A stretch of 17,234 bases of DNA from Clostridia bacterium (GTDB lineage Bacteria; Bacillota; Clostridia; Oscillospirales; Acutalibacteraceae): contig CAAGBH010000163.1 of NCBI GenBank assembly GCA_900768035.1, positions 1 to 17,234 on the forward strand, in the 5' to 3' direction. This document shows, one piece after another, positions 7,325 through 15,770 of this stretch; within the stretch, counting starts at the first letter, position 1, and every line of letters starts with the position of its first letter. The notes below the pieces were generated by a model that had not been told where the DNA came from, ran no database searches, and saw only the letters and a program-made list of their open reading frames with translations. The position numbers were made by a program, and so were the translations under genes.

Positions 7325-8598
7325 TTAAAATTTTAAAATATAATGAGGTTTCGGCAAATGAAATTTTTGCACGGGCGCAGTCTTCTATAAATGTTGAAGA
7401 AATTGTTACCGATATAATTGAAAATGTAAAGAAAAACGGTGATAAAGCGCTTTTTGAATATTGCAAGAAGTTTGACAAGGCGGATATAGATTGCTTGCTC
7501 GTTTCAAAGGAAGAAATCGACGAGGCGGTTGAAAGCGTTGAGCCAAAGTTTCTTGAAATTTTAGAAAAAGCGGCGGCAAATATCCGTAAATTTCATCAAA
7601 AACAGGTTAGAAACAGTTTTATTATTAATGATGAAAACGGAATTGTTACAGGGCAAAAGGTAATCCCTGTTGACCGTGCAGGTCTTTATGTGCCGGGTGG
7701 TACTGCGGCTTATCCGTCAACCGTTCTTATGGATTCTATTCCTGCAAAAATTGCAGGTTGCAAAGAGGTTATAATGGTTACTCCTCCAAACAGTGAAGGC
7801 AAGGTTAATCCTGTAATTCTTGCCGCTGCAAAGGTTGCGGGTATTGATAAGATTTTTAAAGTTGGCGGCGCACAGGCAGTTGCCGCATTGGCTTACGGTA
7901 CCGAGAGTATACCAAAGGTTGATAAAATCGTAGGTCCCGGAAATGCTTTCGTTGCAGAGGCAAAGCGTCAGGTATACGGTCAGGTTTCGATTGATATGAT
8001 TGCAGGACCGAGTGAAATACTTATTGTTGCAGACGAAAAAACAAATCCAAAATATGCCGCTGCGGACTTGCTTTCTCAGGCAGAACATGATAAAATGGCA
8101 AGTGCTGTTTTAGTTACTGACAGTATGGATTTTGCAATTAAAGTAAGCGAAGAATTAGAAAAACAGATTCCAATGCTTTTGCGTAAAGATATTGCAAGGG
8201 AATCTATTGATAATAACGGTAAAATCATTGTTGCAGATGATATAGAAAAGGCAATCGAAATTTCAAATGAAATTGCCCCTGAACATCTGGAACTTTGCCT
8301 TGATAATCCTTTTGATTATCTTGACAGTATCCGTCACGCCGGCTCAATCTTTATGGGAAGAAACTGTCCTGAAGCGTTGGGTGACTATTTTGCAGGTCCT
8401 AATCACACATTGCCCACAAGCGGTACTGCAAGATTTTCAAGTCCGCTTTCGGTGGATGATTTTGTTAAGAAAACACAGTATACATATTACACGAAAGATG
8501 CGCTTTCACGTGTGGCAAAAGATGTTGCTTTCTTTGCAGAAAAAGAAGGTCTTACCGCTCACGCTAAAAGTGCAGTAATTCGTACGGAGGAAGTTTAA
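7321..8598 (+). CDS. hisD: Histidinol dehydrogenase
   Basis: Zinc enzyme that oxidises L-histidinol to histidine with two NAD+, the last two steps of the pathway. Its 425 residues are a normal length. Key features are VPGGTAAYPSTVLMD (124-138), GGAQAVAALAYGT (182-194), IVGPGNAFV (203-211), Zn ligands Gln253 and His256 in SQAEHD, Asp355 in GDYFAGPNH and His414 in TAHAK, and the catalytic Glu321-His322 in EHLEL. CGGAGG (7308-7313) precedes ATG 7321, which overlaps the hisG stop by four bases. Confidence 0.96.
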   Translation: MIKILKYNEVSANEIFARAQSSINVEEIVTDIIENVKKNGDKALFEYCKKFDKADIDCLLVSKEEIDEAVESVEPKFLEILEKAAANIRKFHQKQVRNSFIINDENGIVTGQKVIPVDRAGLYVPGGTAAYPSTVLMDSIPAKIAGCKEVIMVTPPNSEGKVNPVILAAAKVAGIDKIFKVGGAQAVAALAYGTESIPKVDKIVGPGNAFVAEAKRQVYGQVSIDMIAGPSEILIVADEKTNPKYAAADLLSQAEHDKMASAVLVTDSMDFAIKVSEELEKQIPMLLRKDIARESIDNNGKIIVADDIEKAIEISNEIAPEHLELCLDNPFDYLDSIRHAGSIFMGRNCPEALGDYFAGPNHTLPTSGTARFSSPLSVDDFVKKTQYTYYTKDALSRVAKDVAFFAEKEGLTAHAKSAVIRTEEV

Positions 8599-9663
8599 GT
8601 GAGTCGCTTTTTTAGCACAAAATATAAGGCTTTGACACCCTATACACCCGGTGAACAACCTAAGGATACCAAATATTTAAAACTTAATACCAATGAGTCT
8701 CCGTTTGCACCGTCTAAACTTGCAAAACAGTTTGCCAAAAAGGCGGCGAGCGAACTGCAACTTTATTCTGACCCTGAGTGTAGAAAACTTGTTAAAATCG
8801 CTTGTGAGGAATTTTCAATAAGCGAAGACGAGATTTTATTCACTAACGGCTCAGATGAAATTTTGAATTTTGCTTTTATGGCTTTTTGTGATAACGAACA
8901 TCCTGCGGTTTTCCCTGATGTGACTTATGGGTTTTACCCTGTGTTTGCGCAACTAAATGAAGTGCCTTATGAGAAAATACCGCTTAAAGACGATTTCACT
9001 ATCAATATAAATGATTATTTAGGAATAAATAAAACTATTTTTATCGCTAATCCTAATGCGCCTACGGGTATTGCTCTGTCACTTGATGAGGTAGAGCAAA
9101 TTGTTAAGAGCAACCCCGAAAGCGTGGTTGTTATAGATGAGGCTTATGTTGATTTCGGCGCAGAGTCTGCGGTTTCGCTTATTCATAAATATGATAATTT
9201 ATTAGTCACACAAACCTTTTCAAAATCACGCTCTTTAGCGGGTGGCAGATTAGGATTCGGTATTGCGTGTAAGGAACTTATTGCAGACCTTAACACAGTA
9301 AAATATTCAACCAATCCTTATAATGTCAACAGTATGACAATGGCGTGCGGAATTGGCAGTTTGTTGGATAGAAAATACTTTGAAACTAACTGTAAAAAAA
9401 TTATCAATGTCAGGGAATGGACAAAATGCGAACTTTCTAAGTTAGGCTTTTCTATGACCGATTCAAAGGCTAATTTCATTTTTGCAACCCATCCGCAAGC
9501 CGACGGTAAAGAAATATATTTAAAACTCAAACAAAAAGGTGTTTTAATTCGCCATTTTGATAGCGAAAGGCTTTCACAGTATAATCGGATTACTGTTGGA
9601 AGTGCCACACAAATGAAAATATTTATTGAAAAATTAAAGGAAGTATTGGAGGAAATTATATGA
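8599..9663 (+). CDS. hisC: Histidinol-phosphate aminotransferase
   Basis: PLP enzyme that transfers the amino group of glutamate to imidazole acetol phosphate. In its 354 residues one sees NTNESPF (30-36), NPNAPTG (151-157), DEAYVDF (180-186) and the PLP lysine Lys209 in FSKSRSLAGGRLGF (207-220). The start is GTG 8599, with GGAGG (8586-8590) eight bases upstream, immediately after the hisD stop. The stop overlaps hisB (ATGA). Related class I/II aminotransferases such as CobD look similar, but position in the operon supports HisC. Confidence 0.94.
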   Translation: MSRFFSTKYKALTPYTPGEQPKDTKYLKLNTNESPFAPSKLAKQFAKKAASELQLYSDPECRKLVKIACEEFSISEDEILFTNGSDEILNFAFMAFCDNEHPAVFPDVTYGFYPVFAQLNEVPYEKIPLKDDFTININDYLGINKTIFIANPNAPTGIALSLDEVEQIVKSNPESVVVIDEAYVDFGAESAVSLIHKYDNLLVTQTFSKSRSLAGGRLGFGIACKELIADLNTVKYSTNPYNVNSMTMACGIGSLLDRKYFETNCKKIINVREWTKCELSKLGFSMTDSKANFIFATHPQADGKEIYLKLKQKGVLIRHFDSERLSQYNRITVGSATQMKIFIEKLKEVLEEII

Positions 9664-10247
9664 GAACGGCTGTTATAAACAGAAAAACCGCTGAAACAGA
9701 TATTTCGCTCACACTTAATATTGACGGAAAAGGGGAAAGCCGAATTGATACAGGTTGCGGTTTTCTTGACCATATGCTAACTCTTTTTGCAAAACACGGA
9801 AGATTTGACCTTGATGTTACTTGTAAAGGTGACGTGAATGTTGACTATCACCACACTGTTGAAGATATCGGTATATCTTTAGGTTTGGCATTTAAAGAGG
9901 CGCTTGGTGATAAAAAGGGTATTTGCCGTTACGGAAATATGATTTTGCCAATGGATGAGGCTTTGATTCTCTCGGCGGTTGACCTTTCGGGACGTGGCTT
10001 TTTGGGATATGATATGGATATTCCTACACAGAAAGTGGGAGATTTTGATACAGAACTCGTTGAGGAATTCTTTATTGGATTTTTCCGCAATGCTGAATGT
10101 ACACTTCATATTAAACAGATTAAAGGCTATAATTCCCACCACATAATTGAGGGTGTATTTAAGTCGGTTGCACACAGTATGAAAGATGCTGTGAAAACCG
10201 ATGCGGATTATAGTGATGATGTATTGTCAACGAAAGGTGTTTTATAA
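9660..10247 (+). CDS. hisB: Imidazoleglycerol-phosphate dehydratase
   Basis: Mn-dependent dehydration of imidazole glycerol phosphate to imidazole acetol phosphate. The 195-residue protein is the monofunctional form, without a fused phosphatase domain. Metal-binding motifs are FLDHML (35-40), YHHTVED (63-69) and SHHIIE (159-164), and the PMDEAL segment (98-102 region) is typical. GGAGG (9648-9652) lies 7 nt before ATG 9660. The phosphatase step that some bacteria fuse to HisB is here provided by the separate hisK at the operon end. Confidence 0.96.
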   Translation: MRTAVINRKTAETDISLTLNIDGKGESRIDTGCGFLDHMLTLFAKHGRFDLDVTCKGDVNVDYHHTVEDIGISLGLAFKEALGDKKGICRYGNMILPMDEALILSAVDLSGRGFLGYDMDIPTQKVGDFDTELVEEFFIGFFRNAECTLHIKQIKGYNSHHIIEGVFKSVAHSMKDAVKTDADYSDDVLSTKGVL

Positions 10248-10864
10248 TGGTTGCCATTGTTGATTACGGCGTAGGTAATCTTTTTTCTCTTAAAAGTTCA
10301 CTGTCGGCTATCGGCGCTGACGTAGAGGTTACTTCAGAGATTGATGTTTTAAAAAAAGCCGACCAGATTATCTTGCCGGGTGTGGGCGCTTTTGAAGATG
10401 CGGCGAAAAAACTTTATAATTCGGGACTTGATAGTGTAATTTGTGATTTGGCAAAAGCGGGTAAACCACTTTTGGGTATTTGCCTTGGTATGCAGTTGCT
10501 TTTCGAAAAGAGTTTCGAATACGGTGAGCATAACGGCTTAGGTCTTATTAAGGGAAATGTTAAGCCAATCAGAGATGTTATACCCGCCGATTATAAGATT
10601 CCGCATATTGGATGGAATGCTTTGAAATTTACCAAAAACAGTCCGTTGTTTAAGTATATAAATGATGGTGATTTTGTTTATTTCGTTCATTCATATTATG
10701 CTACCGACTGTGAAAATTCGGTTATTGCAACTTCTGATTATGGTGCTGTTCTTACGGCATCAGTTGCTGATAAAAATGTGTTTGGCTGTCAGTTCCACCC
10801 TGAAAAAAGCGGTGAAGTCGGTCTTTCAATTTTAAAAGCGTTTGTTGAGATGAAGGGAGATTAA
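10247..10864 (+). CDS. hisH: Imidazole glycerol phosphate synthase, glutaminase subunit HisH
   Basis: Class I glutamine amidotransferase that releases ammonia for HisF. The 205 residues carry the catalytic triad: nucleophile Cys79 in LLGICLGMQLLF, and His184 and Glu186 in QFHPEKSG. The oxyanion region LPGVGAF (43-49) is present. ATG 10247 overlaps the hisB stop by one base; the nearby AAAGGTG (10233-10239) is a moderate ribosome binding site, so coupling with hisB translation is likely. HisF is two genes downstream rather than adjacent. Confidence 0.95.
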   Translation: MVAIVDYGVGNLFSLKSSLSAIGADVEVTSEIDVLKKADQIILPGVGAFEDAAKKLYNSGLDSVICDLAKAGKPLLGICLGMQLLFEKSFEYGEHNGLGLIKGNVKPIRDVIPADYKIPHIGWNALKFTKNSPLFKYINDGDFVYFVHSYYATDCENSVIATSDYGAVLTASVADKNVFGCQFHPEKSGEVGLSILKAFVEMKGD

Positions 10865-10866
10865 GT

Positions 10867-11580
10867 ATGCTGATTTATCCTGCGATAGACCTTTTTGAAG
10901 GTAAAGCGGTTCGTCTTTTTAAGGGCGATTATGCTCAAATGACAGTATATAATGAAAATCCTTTGGAAGTGGCAAAAGATTTTGAAAAATGCGGTGCCAC
11001 ACACATTCATATGGTTGATTTAGAGGGTGCTAAAAACGGCACTACTCCTAATATAGACACAGTTTGCAATATCAAGAAAAACACTTCTTTATTTTGTGAA
11101 ATCGGCGGCGGTATTCGTGATATTAAGGTTATCGACAGTTATATTTCGGCTGGTGTTGACAGAGTCATTCTCGGCACGGCGGCAGTAACTGAAAAGGGTT
11201 TTGTTCAAAAAGCAGTTGAAAAATACGGCGAAAAAATTGCAGTTGGTATTGATATTAAGGATGGATTTGTTGCCATAAAAGGCTGGACAGAAACTTCAAA
11301 TACCTATGCTTTTGATTTTTGCGAAGAAATGCAGAATATCGGTGTTAAGACAGTTATATGTACTGATATTTCTAAAGACGGTGCAATGCAAGGAACAAAT
11401 CACCAACTGTATAAAGATTTGTCAGAAAAGTTCGATTTACAGATTATTGCATCTGGCGGTGTTTCTTCAATAGAAGATATTGAAAAACTTTCAAATTTAG
11501 GTCTTTACGGTGCTATTGTTGGAAAGGCGTATTATACCGGTGCTATTGATTTATCACAGGCAATCGAGGTGGCAAAATGA
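10867..11580 (+). CDS. hisA: ProFAR isomerase HisA
   Basis: (Beta-alpha)8 barrel that performs the Amadori rearrangement of ProFAR to PRFAR. It has the expected Asp8 (YPAIDLFEGKAVRL), Asp129 in GIDIKDG and Thr166 in CTDISKDGAMQGT, with phosphate-binding loops EIGGGIR (78-84) and ASGGVSS. Length is 237 residues, normal for HisA. AGGGAGA (10854-10860) supports ATG 10867, two bases after hisH. The stop overlaps hisF (ATGA). It is an ancient duplicate of HisF; the HisA call rests on the IYPAIDL start and the GWT segment at 139-141. Confidence 0.95.
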   Translation: MLIYPAIDLFEGKAVRLFKGDYAQMTVYNENPLEVAKDFEKCGATHIHMVDLEGAKNGTTPNIDTVCNIKKNTSLFCEIGGGIRDIKVIDSYISAGVDRVILGTAAVTEKGFVQKAVEKYGEKIAVGIDIKDGFVAIKGWTETSNTYAFDFCEEMQNIGVKTVICTDISKDGAMQGTNHQLYKDLSEKFDLQIIASGGVSSIEDIEKLSNLGLYGAIVGKAYYTGAIDLSQAIEVAK

Positions 11581-12335
11581 TTACCAAAAGAATAATTCCT
11601 TGTCTTGATGTTAAAGACGGCAGGGTTGTTAAAGGTGTAAATTTTAAAGGTCTTTGCGATGTTTCTTCACCTGTAAAACTTGCTCAGTTTTATAGTGATT
11701 GCGGTGCGGATGAACTTGTTTTTTACGATATAACCGCTTCATCTGACGGAAGAAAATTATTTACGGATATTCTCTGTGAGACCGCAAAAAAAGTATTTAT
11801 TCCGCTTACAGTCGGTGGCGGTATTAATTCTGTTGAGGATTTTGACCGTGTTTTAAAATGCGGTGCGGATAAAGTCAGCGTTAATTCGGGCGCTATCAAA
11901 AACCCTGAATTGATTACCGAGGCGGCAAAACTTTACGGCGACCAATGTGTTGTGCTTTCGGTTGATGTTAAGCGTGTTGACGGCGTTTTCTGTGTATTTT
12001 CTAAGGGCGGACGTGAAAACACCGGTATGGAAGCGATTGAATGGATAAAGCGCTGTGTAGATAACGGTGCGGGTGAGATTGTTGTTAATTCAATTGATAC
12101 CGACGGTGTTAAAAAAGGTTTTGACCTTGAAATGTTAGAAGCGGTTTGTAATGCGGTTTCGGTTCCTGTTATTGCTTCTGGCGGTGCGGGAAAAATTGAA
12201 GATTTCATAACGCTTTTTAAAACTTTACCAAAGGTTGATGCAGGTCTTGCGGCTTCGATTTTCCATTTCGGTGAGGTTCAAATTTCTGATTTAAAGAACG
12301 AAATGTTTAAATACGGTATACCAACAAGGATTTAA
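11577..12335 (+). CDS. hisF: Imidazole glycerol phosphate synthase, cyclase subunit HisF
   Basis: Cyclase partner of HisH: makes imidazole glycerol phosphate and AICAR from PRFAR and channelled ammonia. Landmarks are RIIPCLDVKDGRVVKG (5-20) with catalytic Asp11, LTVGGGI (77-83), catalytic Asp130 in LSVDVKR, and IASGGAG near the C-terminus. The length of 252 residues is standard. GAGGTGG (11566-11572) precedes ATG 11577, which overlaps the hisA stop. The AICAR produced links the operon to purine synthesis. Confidence 0.96.
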   Translation: MITKRIIPCLDVKDGRVVKGVNFKGLCDVSSPVKLAQFYSDCGADELVFYDITASSDGRKLFTDILCETAKKVFIPLTVGGGINSVEDFDRVLKCGADKVSVNSGAIKNPELITEAAKLYGDQCVVLSVDVKRVDGVFCVFSKGGRENTGMEAIEWIKRCVDNGAGEIVVNSIDTDGVKKGFDLEMLEAVCNAVSVPVIASGGAGKIEDFITLFKTLPKVDAGLAASIFHFGEVQISDLKNEMFKYGIPTRI

Positions 12336-12345
12336 GGTGAATAAA

Positions 12346-12996
12346 ATGATTGATATTAATGAATTAAAGTTTGATAAAGACGGTTTGATTCCTGCTATTG
12401 TTGTTGATGCAGTTTCAAAGAGAGTTTTGACACTTGCTTATATGAATGAAGAAAGTCTCAAAATTTCAATGGAAAAACAACTCACTTGTTTTTGGAGCCG
12501 TTCACGAAATGAACTTTGGCTAAAGGGTGAGACAAGCGGAAATTATCAGCATATCGTTTCTATTACCGCCGATTGTGATAAGGATGCTTTGGTGGTTGTG
12601 GTTGAGCCTGACGGCCCTGCTTGCCATTTAGGTACGGATTCTTGCTTTGAAAACCCTGTTTTCCAAAGTGATGAGCGTAATGAATTTTCGTATGATTCTT
12701 TGATGGAACTCATAAAGGGCAGAAAAACCGACCAAAAGGAAGGCTCTTACACAACATATCTTTTTGAAAAGGGCCTCGATAAAATCTTAAAGAAGGTTGG
12801 CGAAGAATCTACTGAGGTTATTATTGCTGCTAAGGCAAACGATAAAAAAGAGACAATTTATGAAATTGCCGACCTTGCATATCACGTGATGGTGCTTATG
12901 ATTGAGGCGGGAATTTCTTTAGAAGATATCCATAAGGAACTTGCTTCTCGTCATGTTATTGATAAGAAAGTCAAACAGGAGAAAATGACACAATGA
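12346..12996 (+). CDS. hisIE: Bifunctional phosphoribosyl-AMP cyclohydrolase / phosphoribosyl-ATP pyrophosphatase
   Basis: Steps 2 and 3 in one chain. The cyclohydrolase domain (about 1-110) shows FWSRSRNELWLKGETSGN (49-66) and zinc cysteines Cys77, Cys93 and Cys100 around PDGPACHLGTDSC. The pyrophosphohydrolase domain (about 115-205) shows KVGEESTEVIIAAK (150-163) and EIADLAYHVMVLM (173-185). ATG 12346 has AAGGTG (12334-12339) at 6 nt. GTG 12337, preceded by AAGGA (12326-12330), is an equally spaced alternative adding three residues, so the start is uncertain. The product is 216 residues. It begins just after hisF and overlaps hisK by four bases. Confidence 0.94.
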   Translation: MIDINELKFDKDGLIPAIVVDAVSKRVLTLAYMNEESLKISMEKQLTCFWSRSRNELWLKGETSGNYQHIVSITADCDKDALVVVVEPDGPACHLGTDSCFENPVFQSDERNEFSYDSLMELIKGRKTDQKEGSYTTYLFEKGLDKILKKVGEESTEVIIAAKANDKKETIYEIADLAYHVMVLMIEAGISLEDIHKELASRHVIDKKVKQEKMTQ

Positions 12997-13742
12997 TTCT
13001 TAAAGATTTGCATGTGCATACAACTTTCAGTGACGGGAAAAACACACCGGAAGAAATAGTAGAATATGCAATAAGTAAAGGGCTTAAAACTATCGGCTTT
13101 TCGGACCATTCATACACATTTTTCGATGAAAGTTATTGTGTTTCAAAAGAGAATATTGAAAAATATATTTTTGAAGTTTTGCGATTAAAAGAAAAATATA
13201 AGAATAAAATTGAAATTTTGCTTGGTATAGAACAGGATTATTTTTCTAAAGAACCAACCGACAGATTTGAATATGTTATAGGTTCGGTGCATTATTTGAA
13301 ATTTGGCAACGAATATGTTCCGGTGGATTTAAATTCTAATGAATTAGTATATGCAAGTGAAAAATATTTCGGTGGCGACATAATTGCACTGGCTGAAAAT
13401 TATTATGAAACTGTTGCAAGTGTTATTGAAAAAACCAATGCGGATATAATCGGGCATTTTGATTTAATCACAAAGTTTAATGAGAACAATGCTCTTTTTG
13501 ATGAAAATGATGAAAGATATATTTGCGCCTATAAAAAAGCGGTTGATAAACTTATTATAACAGGAAAGCCGTTTGAAATTAATACGGGCGCTATTTCAAG
13601 GGGTTACCGCACAATGCCGTATCCTTCAATGCAAATCTATGAATATATTAAGTCAAAAGGCGGAAAATTTATACTTTCGAGCGACAGTCATAGTAAAGAT
13701 TCTTTATGTTTTAATTTTGAAAAATTTGAAGATTTAGTTTAA
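12993..13742 (+). CDS. hisK: Histidinol-phosphatase, PHP family
   Basis: Dephosphorylates histidinol phosphate. This is the PHP-type (HisJ/HisK) enzyme, not the HAD type fused to HisB in enterobacteria. The trinuclear metal site can be traced: His7, His9 and Asp14 in LHVHTTFSDG, His39 in FSDHS, Glu80 in GIEQD, His100 in GSVHY, His155 in GHFDL, and Asp231/His233 in SSDSHS. Length is 249 residues. ATG 12993 overlaps the hisIE stop (ATGA), with AGGAGA (12977-12982) upstream. A general PHP phosphoesterase is possible on sequence alone, but as the last gene of an otherwise complete his operon the role is well supported. Confidence 0.92.
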   Translation: MILKDLHVHTTFSDGKNTPEEIVEYAISKGLKTIGFSDHSYTFFDESYCVSKENIEKYIFEVLRLKEKYKNKIEILLGIEQDYFSKEPTDRFEYVIGSVHYLKFGNEYVPVDLNSNELVYASEKYFGGDIIALAENYYETVASVIEKTNADIIGHFDLITKFNENNALFDENDERYICAYKKAVDKLIITGKPFEINTGAISRGYRTMPYPSMQIYEYIKSKGGKFILSSDSHSKDSLCFNFEKFEDLV

Positions 13743-13784
13743 AAAAATACCGTAGACACATTTAAAATGTCTACGGTATTTTTT
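13742..13784. terminator. Strong bidirectional terminator between hisK and the DUF378 gene
   Basis: Arms 13742-13758 and 13768-13784 are perfectly complementary over 17 bp, with core ACCGTAGACA, a 9-base loop, and A- and T-runs at the two ends. It begins in the hisK stop codon and works as a terminator on both strands, serving the his operon from the left and the convergent DUF378 gene from the right. Confidence 0.92.
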
Positions 13785-13790
13785 AATAAC

Positions 13791-14000
13791 TTAGGCTTCG
13801 TCACTACAGCAAGCGTTTCTTCTGAAGAGCAATGAAATGCACCAAACACCCGCAAGTGCGATGACGGTGTAAATAATTCTGCTGATGATAGCAGTGCTTC
13901 CGCCGAAAGCCCACGCCACAAGGTCAAAACTGAAAAGTCCAACTAAACCCCAGTTAAGTGCGCCTATAATAACAAGTATTAAACAAATTTTATCAAACAT
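13791..14000 (-). CDS. DUF378 family small membrane protein (YuzA-like)
   Basis: Predicted inner-membrane protein of 69 residues with two hydrophobic helices, about 4-24 (ICLILVIIGALNWGLVGLF) and 39-60. The GALNWGLVG motif marks the DUF378 family, whose function is unknown. The C-terminus ends RRNACCSDEA, with two adjacent cysteines. ATG at 14000 is preferred: AAGGAG (14009-14014 on the - strand) sits 8 nt upstream. The in-frame GTG at 14009 overlaps that site. The gene lies alone between two terminators; I saw no convincing promoter, so expression may come from read-through of the dap terminator. Confidence 0.83.
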   Translation of the reverse strand: MFDKICLILVIIGALNWGLVGLFSFDLVAWAFGGSTAIISRIIYTVIALAGVWCISLLFRRNACCSDEA

Positions 14001-14008
14001 TTTTTTCA

Positions 14009-14038
14009 CTCCTTCGGGCTTTAATAGATTTTCCCGAA
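14009..14038 (-). other. Inverted repeat abutting the DUF378 ribosome binding site
   Basis: TTCGGG and CCCGAA (14013-14018 and 14033-14038) form a 6-bp GC-containing stem in the - strand transcript. The 3' arm runs directly into the GGAG of the ribosome binding site, sharing its GAA. It could shade the site and modulate translation. With six base pairs and a 14-base loop it is weak evidence. Confidence 0.35.
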
Positions 14039-14053
14039 AAGAGAAAAATATTC

Positions 14054-14083
14054 AAAAAAATCAGCAGTTTTAAAACTGCTGAT
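14054..14083 (-). terminator. Rho-independent terminator of the asd-dapA-dapB operon
   Basis: ATCAGCAG (14060-14067) and CTGCTGAT (14076-14083), extended by TTTTAAAA, form a perfect palindrome just past the dapB stop codon. On the - strand it is followed by a run of seven T (14054-14060), the classic intrinsic terminator form. Confidence 0.9.
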
Positions 14084-14088
14084 GATTT

Positions 14089-14844
14089 TTAATTAAAATT
14101 CATAATGTCATTCATATCATAAAGTCCTGCGGGTTTTTCGAAAATGAATTTTGCGGCACGAAGTGCACCAACTGCAAAAACTTGTTTTGACTGCGCTTGG
14201 TGTGATAAAGTAATAACTTCGTCACAGCCTGCAAAAATAACATCGTGTTCACCAACTATTGTTCCACCACGAACGGAATGTATGCCGATTTCGTTTTTAG
14301 GACGTTTAGCACGTTTTGAATGGCGGTCATATTCGTAATCCAATTTATCATCAAAAACACCGTTAATCGCATTTGCAAGCATTATAGCGGTACCTGACGG
14401 CGCATCGATTTTTTGGTTGTGATGTTTTTCAATAATTTCAATATCAAAACCATCACCTAAAATATCAGCCGCTTTTTTAGCGAGCGAACAAAGTAAATTA
14501 ACACCGATTGACATATTGAAAGTAAAGAAAACGGGGATTGATTTCGAAGCATTTTTAATTTTTTCAATTTGCGCTTCAGAATAACCTGTAGTTGCAAGAA
14601 TAACAGGTGTTTTATTTTCTAAAGCATATTCTAAAATGCTGTCAAGCAAAGCCACATTCGAAAAATCAATAATAACATCGGCTTGCATTTTAATATCGTT
14701 GAAATTTGAAAAAACAGGGAAGTCTTTTCCTGTATTGATTTTATCTATACCGGCAACTATTTTGATATCATTATCCTGTTTTGCACATTCGCAGATATTA
14801 TTTCCCATTTTTCCGCAAGCACCGACAAGTATTGCTTTTATCAT
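14089..14844 (-). CDS. dapB: 4-hydroxy-tetrahydrodipicolinate reductase
   Basis: NAD(P)H-dependent reduction in the diaminopimelate/lysine pathway, following DapA. The nucleotide-binding loop is GACGKMG (8-14), followed by IIDFSN (58-63) and TTGY (85-88). The substrate site EKHHNQKIDAPSGTA (139-153) contains catalytic His141 and Lys145. The length of 251 residues is typical. GGAAGTG (14850-14856) precedes the ATG at 14844 by five bases, and dapA ends 21 bases upstream, so the two are cotranscribed. It is the last gene of its operon. Confidence 0.96.
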   Translation of the reverse strand: MIKAILVGACGKMGNNICECAKQDNDIKIVAGIDKINTGKDFPVFSNFNDIKMQADVIIDFSNVALLDSILEYALENKTPVILATTGYSEAQIEKIKNASKSIPVFFTFNMSIGVNLLCSLAKKAADILGDGFDIEIIEKHHNQKIDAPSGTAIMLANAINGVFDDKLDYEYDRHSKRAKRPKNEIGIHSVRGGTIVGEHDVIFAGCDEVITLSHQAQSKQVFAVGALRAAKFIFEKPAGLYDMNDIMNFN

Positions 14845-14865
14845 TTTTTCACTTCCAATTTTATT

Positions 14866-15750
14866 TTAAATAACACATTCTAAAAGTTTTTGTTTTAAAA
14901 TTTTAATTTTATCTTCACTCATAGGGTATAAGGGCAATCGGCACGGACCGACATTTAACCCTAAAATATTCATAGCCTGTTTTATGGGTGTTGGATTAAC
15001 ATCTGAAAACAAGGCTTTAATTAGTCCCATATACTTAGTTTGCATTTTTACCGCTATTTGTGTATTGCCACGCAAATAATTGTGACAGATATCTCTCGTG
15101 GCGGTGGGGAGAATATTTGAAAGCACAGAGATAACACCGATACCGCCTAAAGACATAATAGGCACAATCTGGTCATCATTACCTGAGTAAATATGGAGAT
15201 TATCACCGCAAAGATATTTTATCTGTGCCACGAGCGAAAGGTTGCCCGAAGCCTCTTTGGTGGCAACAATATTAGGATGTTGGGATAATTCCTTATAAGT
15301 TTCGGGTTCAATATTAATTCCTGTGCGGGACGGCACATTATAAAGAATTATCGGTTTATTCACACGGTCTGCAATGTAGTTATAATGCGCCACAAGACCT
15401 TTTTGTGAAGTTTTATTATAATAGGGAGTAACCATTAAAAAGGCATCTGCTCCTAATTTTTCGGCATCACTGCAAAGTTCAACCGAATATACAGTATCAT
15501 TACTTCCTGTACCTGCAATTATAGGTACTCTTTTATCAGCAGATTTTGTTGCAACTTCAATTACTTTTAAATGTTCTTCATACCTTAAAGTAGACTTTTC
15601 GCCTGTTGTACCACAAATCACAAGAGCATCTATGCCTGAATTGATTTGGGTATCAACAAGTGTTTCCAGACGATTGTAGTTTACACTGCCATCGTCATTC
15701 ATTGGGGTTACAAGTGCGGTTGCACAGCCTTTGAAAATGTGTTGCTTCAC
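14866..15750 (-). CDS. dapA: 4-hydroxy-tetrahydrodipicolinate synthase
   Basis: Condenses aspartate semialdehyde with pyruvate, the branch point to diaminopimelate and lysine. A TIM-barrel aldolase of 294 residues with GTTGEKSTL (47-55), TPYYN (108-112), Tyr137 and Arg142 in YNVPSRTG, and the Schiff-base Lys165 in IVATKEASGN. The GTG start at 15750 has GGGAGTG (15756-15762) five bases upstream. The family includes N-acetylneuraminate lyase and other aldolases; the Arg/Tyr/Thr set and the asd/dapB neighbours support DapA. Lysine feedback sensitivity cannot be judged by eye. Confidence 0.96.
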   Translation of the reverse strand: MKQHIFKGCATALVTPMNDDGSVNYNRLETLVDTQINSGIDALVICGTTGEKSTLRYEEHLKVIEVATKSADKRVPIIAGTGSNDTVYSVELCSDAEKLGADAFLMVTPYYNKTSQKGLVAHYNYIADRVNKPIILYNVPSRTGINIEPETYKELSQHPNIVATKEASGNLSLVAQIKYLCGDNLHIYSGNDDQIVPIMSLGGIGVISVLSNILPTATRDICHNYLRGNTQIAVKMQTKYMGLIKALFSDVNPTPIKQAMNILGLNVGPCRLPLYPMSEDKIKILKQKLLECVI

Positions 15751-15770
15751 ATAATCACTCCCAAAAGTAT

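Noticed and set aside
14203..14216. A 14-base match (TGATAAAGTAATAA) to the his operator region inside dapB
   Set aside because: It encodes part of the conserved DapB peptide VITLSH on the other strand and lacks the inverted partner, so it is most likely coincidence.
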